Part shown: positions 1-9,394 of the stretch, in pieces
Layout of the letters: the number at the start of each line of letters is the position of its first letter
Numbering within the stretch: the first letter of the stretch is position 1
Origin: Spirometra erinaceieuropaei
Taxonomy: Eukaryota; Platyhelminthes; Cestoda; Diphyllobothriidea; Diphyllobothriidae
Assembly (NCBI GenBank): GCA_902702965.1
Contig: CACRXP010000189.1
Location: 124,001 to 188,000, forward strand
DNA length: 64,000 nucleotides
Reading direction: 5' to 3'
The notes under the pieces: generated by a model
Told to the model about the DNA's origin: nothing
The model's input: the letters and a program-made list of their open reading frames with translations, nothing else
Databases searched by the model: none
Translations under genes and position numbers: made by a program

Positions 1-1571
1 CAGTCAGCGTACGGCATCAAATTTGGTAGATTCTGTACGTTACGCTGGACTGGACAGGTAACTTGACTTAAAAGTTAATAAAATCACTGCTCCTGGTAGG
101 ACCCCGTATCTCAGAAGGCTAGAGTGTTTCGCTGTACTCGAGCCTCGCTCTTGCTGTCCTGAGGCCGTCGACGTTTTCCCCGGTGAGTAGTTGATGCACA
201 TTCGGTTGCTTGTATGAGAAAAGGTCGGACGACACCATAGGCTGCAGCCAAGGCTAAAAGAATAGTAGATGCACGAGAATCATTGATGACAAACTGTTAG
301 ATAAATGCAGCACATTTTAATAACTATCGGCCATATTTCTTGAGCTTGACACGTCTCCATAAGCTGATGTTGCTTTATAGCGAGTCTCTTGTGCAAGCTC
401 TTTGGCTCCGTTGGTTTGCAGGCGACGTTTAGGAATTCGGAGCACCCATGTGAAACCGTCGAAGTTGAGTTAACATTCGTCCTTCTCATCTCATTATAGT
501 CCCTGTAGGCAATCGACAGTCGCTTATTATTTTTTTTTAAAGAACGAGAAGAAAATAGACCTCCCTACTGCCCGTCTGTTTGGGAATTTCACCGATCACT
601 ACCTACACGCCTTTCACAGCAGAACGTTCCATTGTTTTAAATACTTAATGCTGGCGACGCTCTCTACCAGCGCGTGAAGACTGAGCCTTAATGCAATCAT
701 GGGTCCTAGTGGGGGGCAGGGGGAGGGGGTAGACGAATCTCCAACCAGACGTGGAAATCCTCCATTTGGCGGAATCTGGACCAGGCATCCACCGTAGGGA
801 AAATAGCCGCCCAAAGCGTAGTTGCTATTCGACGTCACTTTGACTGCATGCGACAGGATTTTCAGCAATTACGGTAAAGTAAGCTGACTCAGTCGATCTC
901 CGGGTGCTGGATTATTTGTCCGTCAGTTTGGCCCAAAATCCTGGCCGCTCTCCCTTCTGCACCCCTGCATCAAAAGAGATTTCGATGTGGCAAGGCATTA
1001 TCCGTTGGAGAATAGCTTGACGGCCTTGTGATGCCATACGGAACGTTATGTGCGGGGGAAATCTGCATGTTGTGGGCGGGTCTGAAGTGTGCTTTAAAAA
1101 AGCTTATTTATGGTAAACAAGCCGCGAACGAAACTTCGCCTACCACCATAAAGTAGGACGAGCATTTTGATAAGGCCTCGAAAGTTGTTAATAATTTGCC
1201 TTCCTCAGAAGAGAGCCAGCTCCATCGGTTAAGACTTACTAACCATAAAGATACGGTATATGGTAACTGTAAGACTGCCCCTCAACTATTCCTTCTTACC
1301 AACAAAATCGTTCTTGTGCGTAAATAGGCACATATACAATAAGTGGCATACCAAATGAGGCATTAACCGAAGTTCTGAAATTTTATATCGATCGGAACGG
1401 ACGACTGAAAACTGTTGTAATATTGATTAGCATGTAAAATAATCGAAGTACATTTCACTCAGACAAGGAGGACAAATTTTTAATGCGCCACTTACTCACA
1501 TTTAGTATAATATGACTATTCACGTATTATGAATCTTTTCAACTGATTTCTGATGACCAAAATTCAATGTA
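1..1571. other. Intergenic or upstream-intron sequence, nothing coding seen
   Basis: I see no convincing exon, RNA gene or recognisable repeat here. The open frames are short and lack family similarity. Because the exon at 4190 begins in the middle of a conserved protein region, this stretch is probably the tail of a long intron whose upstream exons (the calponin-homology domains) lie outside the window. The base composition is AT-rich. Confidence 0.5.
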
Positions 1572-2555
1572 CAGTAGATGTGCTAACTCATGAAATGTCA
1601 ACCAAAATTTCGAAATGCGTTCTCGTTTCGAAAAGATAAATTAAGTAGAGTTGTAAAACTAATCATGATGCAGCATAAATCTATAATGATCCAGTTACCT
1701 CAGGGTGTCGGCTTTCAAAAGAACTTATTTTCGGCTGCATGCCAGATATATACTTTGCAAAAAATGACTACTTAATTAGTATGCAATTTTCCCATTGATT
1801 TTCGATGCCCTTGAATATTTAAATTATATTTCATGGAAAACATGCATAAAAATATTTATTCTTTTACATACTCGGTAGAAAATCACGTCTTCTTCCAAAT
1901 TCATACTCAAAAAGGGAGTATAATTCGGTTTTAAAAAACTTTTCTAATTCCCGAATAATTTTGAATCCCACCTGCTGTTAAACTTGCATTCAGGGTTCCA
2001 AAACTACAAGCTGTATATTTTCCGTGTACGGAAAACCATGCATTTCTCTACGGTGTTAAGAGGAGACCATATGGGGTTCAAAAAATTAAGCAGTGGATTT
2101 GAGCAATATTGTTAACTTTACAAGCCGCATTCGTACGTGACGTTTCATGAACGGCCATTTAACGGTATTAAAAAATCTCACAATTAGAAACTTTTTTTAA
2201 AACCGAATTATACTCTTTTTTGAGTATGAAATTAAAAGAAGTGATTTTCTACCGAGTATGTAAAAGAATGAATATTTTTATGCATGTTTTCCATGAAATA
2301 TAATTTAAATATTCAAGGGCATCGAAAATCAATGGGAAAATTGCATACTAAGTAAGTAGTCATTTTTTGCAAAGTATATATCTGGCATGCAGCCGAAAAT
2401 AAGTTTTTTCGAAAGCCGACACCCTGAGGTAACTGGATCATTATAGATTTATGCAGCAACATGATTAGTTTTAAAACACTACTTAGTTTATCTTTTCGAA
2501 ACGAGAACGCATTTCGAAATTTTGGTCGACATTTCATGAGTTAGCTCATCTACTG
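1572..2555. mobile_element. Foldback DNA element, complete copy with TA target duplication
   Basis: The two halves are near-perfect reverse complements over about 390 bp (roughly 1572-1960 and 2167-2555), around a central non-palindromic region of about 200 bp. The ends are CAGTAGATGTGCTAACTCAT and its complement, flanked on both sides by TA (1570-1571 and 2556-2557). CAGT termini with a TA duplication are typical of the IS630-Tc1-mariner superfamily, so I infer a non-autonomous Tc1/mariner-like foldback MITE. No transposase is present. Open frames on + (1590-1775) and - (2313-2537) encode nearly the same peptide only because the arms are palindromic. Confidence 0.8.
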
Positions 2556-2849
2556 TATTTTATAGGACACGAGCACGGACCTGACATTGCTTTTACCTTT
2601 TTTGCAACAAATGACGTCCTATTTAAATTTTATGCACAAGAAAATGGTATCATTTGATCTAGAACGTTTCCTTCCGCTGCCGTATGACCAAAACTATCAA
2701 TTCCAGTATCACCCTGTGTGTCTTATTGTAAATGCTGATTGTGAAGCATGCAACAAAGTTCACAGACATTGCAAGATATTTTGGGCCGTGCATGACATCT
2801 AAATTGCACGGAGGGGTTCATGATATTATCCGTATAGAATGAATGCAAA

Positions 2850-3312
2850 ATTAGCTGCTGAACTATCATGAATTTTTCCGTCAGTTTCCACTGCCCTTAT
2901 AAATCAGGATATACTTTGTAGAAAACATGCACAAATTATGAGTTTTAAGTATGTGCAATAACCAATCATACTCCTTTGCACATGTCCGCCTATTGATATT
3001 CCTCACTAAATATATAAAATAGTTCGGACCCATTGAAAAATTTTATGAAATACACATGGTATCTTCTTAAAGACTTTGAGGACCATATGATCGCTTAGCG
3101 CCATGCAACGGCTGATCCGGTCGGGGGTTGGAAAACGTCCTCACAAACTAAGTATATTCTTTCCTCGAGTATAACATGTAAAGACAACGTGATTTTCTAT
3201 CAAAAAACGAGGGGAGACATAATTTTGTGCATGTTTTCCATAAAACATATTTAAATTCATATGGTTATTGAAGATCAATGGGAAAATGCATACTAGTTAA
3301 GTAGGGGTCGAA
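2850..3312. mobile_element. Degenerate foldback element fragment
   Basis: Segments resembling the inner arm of the 1572-2555 element recur here: a left part near 2900-2950 (the GAAAACATGCACAAA type motif) and a right part at about 3190-3310 with the matching inverted motifs. Ends and target duplication are not recognisable. It looks like an old decayed copy of the same family. Confidence 0.5.
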
Positions 3313-3659
3313 AAGATAGTGGGGTTGGCCACATGCTCGCTGACTAAATGAACTAGATTCTAGCTTCAGGTCATTCTGACCGTTTGATGTCAGAAACGGC
3401 CTACCGGGTCTCCGCCATCAGTACTATCAGAGCTTCTGGATTATTGGTTGTTAGTTGTCAAGCTACCGCTTGAGCGGTTCTTTGTTGTCCCGATCTTACC
3501 CTTCGATAGGACTGGACCGACAAACACTACTCCCCGTCAGCCTTTTTGCGGTATATTTTCAACATCTGCGTTTTAAAAACCTGATGGTTGCTTCCGGTCG
3601 GTGTGCAACTTTATTCCCAAGTGCAACGAGGAGGCGGCCCACAGCTTCCGAAACGTTCT

Positions 3660-3885
3660 CGCCGGCCAAAAAACAGCATCACACCAAGGGCAACGTTCCC
3701 TGATGAAGGGAAGCGGGGAGCCGGGAATTTTTATAGCTGTGCGGTAGCATGGCGACGTCATTCTATGAATACTGTAGCCCATTGCGCATTAACCACCCCT
3801 ATCCGCTATTGTCTCTGATGACGAGTTCGAGCAGGAATCCGAAACGTCAGGCGAATACAGTTCTTGTTTCGAAAACCAATATTTT
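3660..3885 (+). repeat. Hammerhead-bearing dispersed repeat (family R1), copy a
   Basis: This stretch is homologous to copies at about 22.6, 22.8, 45.7, 46.4 and 60.6 kb. Shared landmarks in order are CATCACACCA, GATGAAGG, GGTAGCATGGCGAC, a TATRAATACTG box, and the 3' block TTGTCTCTGATGACGAG ... GAATCCGAAACGTCAGGCG followed by a CTCTTGTT tail. It has no protein-coding capacity. The 3' block (3808-3856) folds as a hammerhead-like motif, listed separately. Terminal repeats of Penelope-like elements or a retrozyme are the likely identities. Confidence 0.65.
3808..3856 (+). ncRNA. Hammerhead-ribozyme-like motif in repeat R1a
   Basis: Visible parts in order: stem I 5' strand TTGTCT (3809-3814); core CTGATGA (3815-3821); a stem II region closing on GAATCC; GAAA (3841-3844); then CGTC and the stem I 3' strand AGGCGAA. 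Stem I pairs over about six positions with two G-U pairs. Stem III would be only the A-U and C-G next to the core with no loop, so self-cleavage would need a dimer. The position joining stem II to the core is a C-C mismatch. Hammerheads in Penelope-like elements are known; activity of this copy is inference. Confidence 0.45.
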
Positions 3886-4189
3886 TGCCTGCTTTAACCA
3901 CATCAAGTAATTTAACTATAAACGCTTTAGTTCTACACCCGACTTCAGGCCCCCTCAGTCTTATTTGCAACTGCCAACGTCTGCAGTAAAAAGCGACTGA
4001 GATTCTTAAGTACTAGGAACGGCGCAACGTTTATCATGCGGCCCTGCGGGCATACGGTGGGTTTTTGGCTACCAAGTAGAAAATTTGTCCTGAAAAAAAA
4101 ACGTTTTTCTCCGTTACGCTGTCTCAACCCTCTATCTCTCTCCATGATCGCCCTCGGCGAAATCTCGATCTTCCCTTTTTTTGCTCAAG

Positions 4190-4351
4190 GACACTTGGCT
4201 AACGCTCAGGACAGAACAAATGGCCTCCGGATACCGTCAGTTGATGCCGCCGCAGGGATACTCCATCGCAGATCTTCAGGCTGCCTGGCACCAGATAGAC
4301 ACGGCCGAGGGTACTCTTCGTGCGTTGATTCAAGAGACACTTCGCGAACGG
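4190..4351 (+). CDS. Spectrin-superfamily giant protein, exon 1 in window (linker after the actin-binding domain)
   Basis: This is an internal exon of the large gene; the true start lies upstream of the window. The acceptor is a long pyrimidine tract ending CTCAAG before 4190, and the donor is GTACGT at 4352. The reading frame is phase 0 at both ends (54 codons). The product contains MPPQGYSIADLQAAW followed by a charged helix, matching the conserved MPxEGxxIxDIxxAWxxL stretch that links the second calponin-homology domain to spectrin repeat 1 in beta-spectrins, alpha-actinins and spectraplakins. An in-frame ATG at 4220 could be read as a start, but the family match extends upstream of it, so I do not treat it as one. 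The weakest point is the acceptor (AAG rather than CAG or TAG). Confidence 0.75.
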
Positions 4352-4425
4352 GTACGTGCATCTGAACTGACTCTTAGCCCGCCACAACGCATTCAGTCTG
4401 CAGTCAATATGCTCCTTCTGTTTAG

Positions 4426-5217
4426 GCCACAAAGGAACGTCTGCTGGCTACATTCCACAGAAAAGTGGGCTTACACCGCAGGTGGCTAGCGGAGAACGCA
4501 AAGCTGGCGCTAATGCTCTGCATGGCGGATCGCACCAACCTCACCTGCACACTGCAGAAGCTGTCTTCACTGCCCAACTGGGGGACAGACAGTAACCTCC
4601 TGAGCTTTCTTCTGAGCGAAAGAGAAAAATTTCTGGCACAGCAGTGTAAACACAAAACCCTGATGGCTGATGCAGATGCTCATAACAGCCAACGCATTCG
4701 CAGCTTGCAGGAGTTGAGACGCCAAATATGCCGGCTGGAGGCCGAGGGTGGCCAGTCTGAGGAGTCACTTAGCCGCCTGCGGCGAAGCTGGACGAATCTG
4801 AGCACTGTACTCTCCAGAAGAACGGAGTTCATAGAGTCCTCTGTGGGTATGGTGGAGTCAATCATAGATGTGGAGAAGGTTATAATGCAACTTGAGATCA
4901 GCTGGGACAGACTTTCGGCACGCCTCCTTCAAGCTGTTGACTTTGAACTGCAGCTGACGGAGGGCGAGAAATTAACTCTCGATCGGATGACTTCAGGAAG
5001 TTGGCAAAGGGTGGGTGCAGCTCTGCGTTCAGCTCTCTCGGATGGAGCTTTGCCTTCTGGTCTTCCGTGTTTTGTGAGGCAAAAGCTGTTTGCTCGATTT
5101 CTTGCGTTGACCTTGCCAATGGAAGCACTGCTGTCCTTCTGTGGAAGTCATTGTAGCAACCTAAACGACCTAAAGCAACGGACCTCCGCGCTGAACGATC
5201 GACTGCAGCGAACAGCG
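4426..5217 (+). CDS. Spectrin-superfamily giant protein, exon 2 (first spectrin repeats)
   Basis: This exon of 264 codons has phase 0 at both ends, a good acceptor (TTCTGTTTAG at 4416-4425) and donor GTAAGA at 5218. Joined across the 74-bp intron, the protein continues as a helix ending KVGLHRRWLAENAKL. This parallels the RKAAMRETWLxENQ start of beta-spectrin repeat 1. The remainder is rich in Leu, Arg, Glu and Ser with heptad-like spacing, and a Trp in each predicted A or C helix (for example RRSWTNLS, WDRLSARLL), so at least two divergent triple-helical repeats are likely. The role inferred from the family is a cytoskeletal crosslinker at membrane or actin. I cannot decide between a divergent beta/beta-heavy spectrin and a spectraplakin, because no plakin, SH3 or PH domain is in view. 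Confidence 0.8.
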
Positions 5218-5262
5218 GTAAGATTAACTTATTTGGATATAACCCCTTGGTGATATAGATAG

Positions 5263-5575
5263 GTATATAGGCAGAATGCTATTACCGACAAAGACAAGGG
5301 AGACTGGAACGGCCATTTCTGGCTTATTAGCCGCCGTCAGACAGCCATACCCAAACCCGAAGTGTGGAACACCCGAGCCTCGAACTCGCGACCTGTTGGT
5401 TTAGAAGTCCACGCCTCTACCCATCGGGCCACGAGCCCGTTGCCCTGTCGGTATTTTGATCGGGAATATACACTGGTAGGTGGCGCTCACCGATCGTTCA
5501 TACGGAACTCACCCGTTCAGTTGTGCCTTAAGGGCTCTCTCTGGAGCCCAACCAGCAGCCGCACAGCGGTGCATG
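5263..5575 (-). repeat. tRNA-Arg-derived SINE/retrozyme-like unit, copy a
   Basis: On the minus strand the unit reads: head block (GCTGCTGGTTGGGCT ... GAGCGCCACCTACC), a GATCGGGAATATAC-type spacer, a tRNA-like region, a hammerhead-like fold (5302-5346) and a tail (TTGTCTTTGTCGGTAAT). The tRNA-like part has an A-box-like GTGGCCCGATGGGTAGAGG, a loop CTTCTAA in which TCT stands at the anticodon position, and a B-box GAGTTCGAGGC. It most resembles tRNA-Arg(UCU). The neighbouring unit b follows head-to-tail with a period of about 313 bp (matching GCAGAAT at 5271 and 5584). Confidence 0.75.
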
Positions 5576-5704
5576 ATATATAGGCAGAATGGTATTACCG
5601 ACAAAGACACGGGAGACTGGAATGGCCATTTCTGGCTTACAAGTCGTCGTCAGCCAGCCATACCCAAACCCGAAGTGTGGAACACCCGAGCCTCGAACTC
5701 GCGA
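5576..5704 (-). repeat. tRNA-derived repeat, truncated copy b
   Basis: This contains the tail, the hammerhead-like region (5615-5659) and the B-box half of the tRNA-like part on the minus strand, then breaks off at TCGCGA. It is in tandem with copy a and meets copy c in inverted orientation at a CAATTG junction (about 5704-5709). Confidence 0.7.
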
Positions 5705-5706
5705 CA

Positions 5707-6022
5707 ATTGTATATTCCCGATCGAAAAACCGACAGGGCAACGGGCTCGTGGCCCGGTGGGTAGAGGCGTGGACTTCTAAACCAACAGGTCGCGAGTTCG
5801 AGGCTCGGGTGTTCCACACTTCGGGTTTGGGTATGGCTGGCTGACGACGGCTTATAAGCCAGAAATGGCCATTTCAGTCTCCCTTGTCTTTGTCGGTAAT
5901 ACCATTCTGCCTATATATCATGCGCCGCTGTGTGGCTGCTGGTTGGGCTAGAGAGAGGGAGCCCGTAAGACACGACGGAATGAGTGAGTTCCGTATGAAC
6001 GATCGGTGAGCGCCCCCTACCA
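5707..6022 (+). repeat. tRNA-derived repeat, plus-strand copy c (circularly permuted)
   Basis: The order here is spacer (TATATTCCCGATCG), tRNA-like part (5743-5815), hammerhead-like fold (5835-5879), tail (to about 5918), and then the head block (5919-6020) ending CCCTACCAT. Relative to copy a this is one full unit opened within the spacer. The tRNA-like part reads GGCTCGTGGCCCGGTGG, loop CTTCTAA, then GTCGCGAGTTCGAGGCTC. With copies a and b it makes a palindrome-like array centred near 5705. Confidence 0.75.
5835..5879 (+). ncRNA. Hammerhead-ribozyme-like motif in the tRNA-derived repeat (best copy)
   Basis: The parts are: stem I 5835-5840 (GGCTGG) with 5874-5879 (TCAGTC), six pairs including two G-U; core CTGACGA 5841-5847; stem II GGCT 5849-5852 with AGCC 5857-5860 and loop TATA; GAAA 5862-5865; stem III of two pairs (5865-5866 with 5871-5872) closed by a GGCC loop; predicted cleavage after the ATT at 5873. 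C5848 and A5861 face each other as a mismatch at the core end of stem II. Copies elsewhere change paired bases together (see findings). Schistosome SM-alpha satellite, also a tRNA-promoter repeat with a hammerhead, is the closest known precedent. Activity is not shown. Confidence 0.6.
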
Positions 6023-6607
6023 TAGATAGGTATATACTGTTCGCTATCTGAACATCCTTCTTGTCTGCTATCGCCATAAGAGACGAATGTGTGCGTGCCT
6101 GTTCACGTTTGCTCTCTGATCTAACTGTCTGCTTGTCTCTGCTGTTAATGAGACTTCAATGATCGATTTAGTTCCTTGGGGGTATTCACGGTGTAATATG
6201 AATTGTCATAACCAAGGCACAATTTTGACCTCCGTAGGCATCGAGATCTATCGCTTGCTGCTCAAACTAATCACGGCATCGAAGGATCGCGCATAGACTA
6301 GTTTAGTTTGGGGTGACATTTTGCAACCACTAGCTCACTCTCTTCAGTCACTTTCCTCCCTAGAGAGTACGACGCTATTCAAACGACCGGATCTGGACGC
6401 GGTGTAGAGTCTGACAAAGCTAAGCCCTCCATCTACGTCTGCCAAAAAATATCTATTCTCCGCAGACGTGTACACACTACTACTGAAGTTCCCTTTCAGC
6501 CACAAAGAACGGTACCAGATCTTTTAGCTGATATTTACAAATAACACCAACATAAAACTGAGAATAACCTTATATCGCACCTATTGGTACAGGCGTTATT
6601 GAGCTGA
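6023..6607. other. Intron 2 sequence, no feature seen
   Basis: There is no exon, RNA gene or recognised repeat here. It separates two clusters of the tRNA-derived repeat. Confidence 0.5.
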
Positions 6608-6866
6608 TCAGGTATATATTATGTCAGAATGATATTACCGACAAAGACAAGGGAGACTGGAATGGCCAGTTCTGGCTTATTGGCCGTCGTCAGCCAGTCA
6701 TACCCAACCCGGATGTGTGGAACACCCGAGACTCGAACTCGCGACCTGTTAGTTAGAAGTCCACGCCTCTAACCACTGGGTTACGAGCCCTTGGTCTTGT
6801 CGACTTTCGATCGGGAATATACAGGCGCGGGTGAGTAGAGGCGTTGACTTCTAAACCAACAAGTCG
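6608..6866 (-). repeat. tRNA-derived repeat, copy d plus a short inverted stub
   Basis: On the minus strand this has the tail, a hammerhead-like region (6655-6699) and a tRNA-like part, ending near the GATCGGGAATATAC spacer at about 6826. It is followed by a short plus-strand piece of the tRNA-like region (about 6832-6865, GTAGAGGCGTTGACTTCTAA) that abuts copy e. The inverted stub repeats the arrangement seen for copies b and c. Confidence 0.65.
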
Positions 6867-7178
6867 CAGGTATTACCGACAAAGACAAGGGAGACTGAAA
6901 TGGCCATTTCTGGCTTACTAGCCGTAACCGGCCAGTCATACACAAACCCCAAAGTGCGAAATACCCGAGGATCGAACTCGCGATCTGTCAGATAGAAGTC
7001 CACGACTCTAACCATTGGGGCACGAGCCCGTTTATCTGTCGGTCTCGATCGGGAATATGAAATAGTAGGGAGCGCACAACGATCATTCTTACGGGATTCA
7101 CTCGTTCCGTTGTGCCGTACGTGTCCTGTCTCGAGCCCAACCGGCAGCCGAACAGCGGCGCATGATATAGGTAGAATG
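6867..7178 (-). repeat. tRNA-derived repeat, copy e
   Basis: This is a full-length minus-strand unit: tail, degenerate hammerhead-like region, tRNA-like region with loop CTTCTAT, spacer and head ending CATGATATAGG. The hammerhead core has drifted here (CTGACGA replaced), so this copy should be inactive. Confidence 0.65.
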
Positions 7179-7478
7179 GTATTACCCACAGGGCGACGAG
7201 CTCGTGGTCCAGTGGTTAGAGGCGTGGACATCTAAGTAACAGGTCGCCAGTTCAAGCCTCGGGTGTTCCACACTTCGGGGCTGGGTATGACTGACTGACG
7301 ACGGCTGATAAGCCAGAAGTAGTCATTCTAGTCTCTCTTGTCTTTGTCGGTAATTTCATTCTGCCTTTATCATTCGCCGCTTTGTGGCTGCTGGTTGGGC
7401 TCGAGAGAGACAGCCCCTTAGGCACAACGGAAGGAGTGAGCTGCGTAAGACCTATCGGTGAGCGTCCCTCTACCATTA
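7179..7478 (+). repeat. tRNA-derived repeat, plus-strand copy f (permuted like copy c)
   Basis: The unit opens in the spacer (CACAGGGCGACGAGCTCG), then has the tRNA-like part with B-box CAGTTCAAGCCTC, a hammerhead-like region (core CTGACGA at 7295-7301, stem II GGCT/AGCC), the tail, and finally the head block ending CTCTACCAT. Its start point and inverted join to copy e reproduce the b/c junction design, which suggests a recurring mechanism rather than chance. Confidence 0.65.
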
Positions 7479-7743
7479 AATATTATGTCAGTTACGACTG
7501 TATCTTTTGGCAGTTTTTGCGCGGGATACCGGAATGAGATACATCCAACTGTTGTCATTGTGCTGAATTCCAGAAAGATACGGATGAGAGTCGAAGTTGG
7601 AGTTAGGTTGGTGCTACGGTTTAGGTTTAGGTTTGAGTAAGTGTTGGCGCCAGGGCTAAGACACGTGAATATGTATCTCTTCTGCAGTTTTGTGTACAGC
7701 TGTCTGTATAAGGTGTATGAGATGCATCAGACGAATGAAATTC

Positions 7744-7850
7744 ATGGTGGGCTAACTCGGGAAATGTTAACCGAAATTTCGAAATGCGTTCTCGTCTCGA
7801 AAGGATTAACTAAGTATGGTTGTAAAATTAATCGCCACCATCCTGTATAA
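7744..7850. mobile_element. Foldback element, terminal arm fragment
   Basis: This 107-bp piece carries the outer arm sequence of the foldback family (GGTGGGCTAACTC ... CGAAATGCGTTCTCGT ... GGTTGTAAAATTAATC). The rest of the element is missing. Confidence 0.65.
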
Positions 7851-9394
7851 AGTAAGGCGGTTTAACTTCGAAACGTTTTGGCTACCCATGAATTCACATC
7901 TAGCGTCTGAGATGCATCAAAAATTGGCGGTTCAGCGGTCGCACTGTCTTCTTCCCAAACGAACCTATGTATATCGGTGAGCAGTAAGGTAAGCGATATC
8001 GTGTAGGAAAGGCGTGATCGCAATACTTATCAACCTGCAACACAACGTTAGATGAATTCATACACGTCAGGCAGGTACGTACGTTGTTGACTTGCGAAGA
8101 GTATGCTATTTGCATGTGACTACTTAAACAGCACTGCCTTTTCTTTGAGTTTCGATTCCTTCAAAAGGCTTAACAAATTGTAAACTAAAAAAATAAAAAA
8201 TAGAATCCCTTTTGTTGTACGGTAATCTAGAATCACATCTTCCTTGTGTTGTCCTGTTATAAAATTACTATCACATTCCGAATAACTTTCAACTATGCCT
8301 GCCATAACTACACACTTCTAATTTAAGAAAAATCAAACATTCCTCTGTGTTATTGAGAAAGTAGCAGATAGGTCTTACAAAATTTTCGTATTTTCCATAA
8401 GGAGCATTAATTCATGCACAAATTTCGGGCTATTTAGACAAGCATTTTTCGTCCTTAAAAAAATCCATAAACGCCGTTTTTATTTTTCTAGTAAATTTGA
8501 GCATGCACCATTCCACAGCAAAACAAATACAACAGGACTGTTGCATGCATGCTTCCCAGAAAAATATCTTTCAGTTCACGCGGACATAAAAGTCGGTGGA
8601 AAAAATGCATGCAATCTACTTAGTCAGTTTTAATAGAAAGAGGTTTTCGATGATGGCCAACGGACGCGCAATTAAAAGCAGCATGCCGGGGTGTACGCCG
8701 TATGCTACTCTGTACTACGGTCTTACTTGAGTAACCATTCTTAACCGACATCGTGTTCTACAATTTCAGAGAATGCTTGAAGAGTTCGGTCTTCACTTTG
8801 ATCTTACACCTAGGGAAATGGTGGAATTAGTTTATGGAGATAAAAACTCGCGCAGTATATATGTCGTATTCCCTCCTACCCCACCGTCCTGAGCCCGGTA
8901 TCAAGACGGAGTTTGAAAGGTCGGAGGCGGGGTCGAGCGTAAATCTGAACAGCTCTTCTGCGCGTGACGCACACACACCTGTTCTCTGCACAATGTTCAG
9001 CGATGGGGTACTCAGAGCAATAGCGGCAGCGTGTCTCTCTCGCTCTTTCTGACATCATGTGCCGTCGAATTGCATGATATTCCCATAATCAGTAGTCCAC
9101 GATCTTAAGTCCTGTGTTTGCACGTGGGTTCGTTAGTTGGAGGACCTGGAGTCAGGCTTAATGACCTGTATTGTGCCCCCACGAACAGGAGGTCCGAACC
9201 GAGTTTCTGCGGAAAGTTAGTACACTGTACAGAGATAAATTTGTGGGTAGCACAGACAAACTGACTGTTGAAATTTTCCGAGCCCATATTCGGTCGTCGT
9301 GACATTGAATGTCTTCGGAGCCTGACGAATGAGGGAGGGGAGAGTGCGATAGGTGCTAAGCAAGTTTGCCACATTGTCAACAAGTGTGCATCTA
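7851..9394. other. Intron 2 sequence, nothing supportable
   Basis: Open frames of 60-150 codons occur on both strands but have no family similarity, no splice-site framing in the gene's phase and no repeats I recognise. I see nothing coding. Confidence 0.45.

Noticed and set aside
111..182. Possible exon ending at GTGAGT with a PEAVDV-like stretch recalling the second calponin-homology domain
   Set aside because: Only one frame is open, the helix expected before that motif is missing, and the resemblance is a few residues.
1590..2537. Matching peptides on + (1590-1775) and - (2313-2537) as a small gene pair
   Set aside because: They are mirror images caused by the foldback arms and are not conserved as frames in other copies.
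5743..5815. Functional tRNA-Arg gene
   Set aside because: Acceptor and anticodon stems do not pair properly and the segment recurs in several degenerate repeat units; it is a SINE head.
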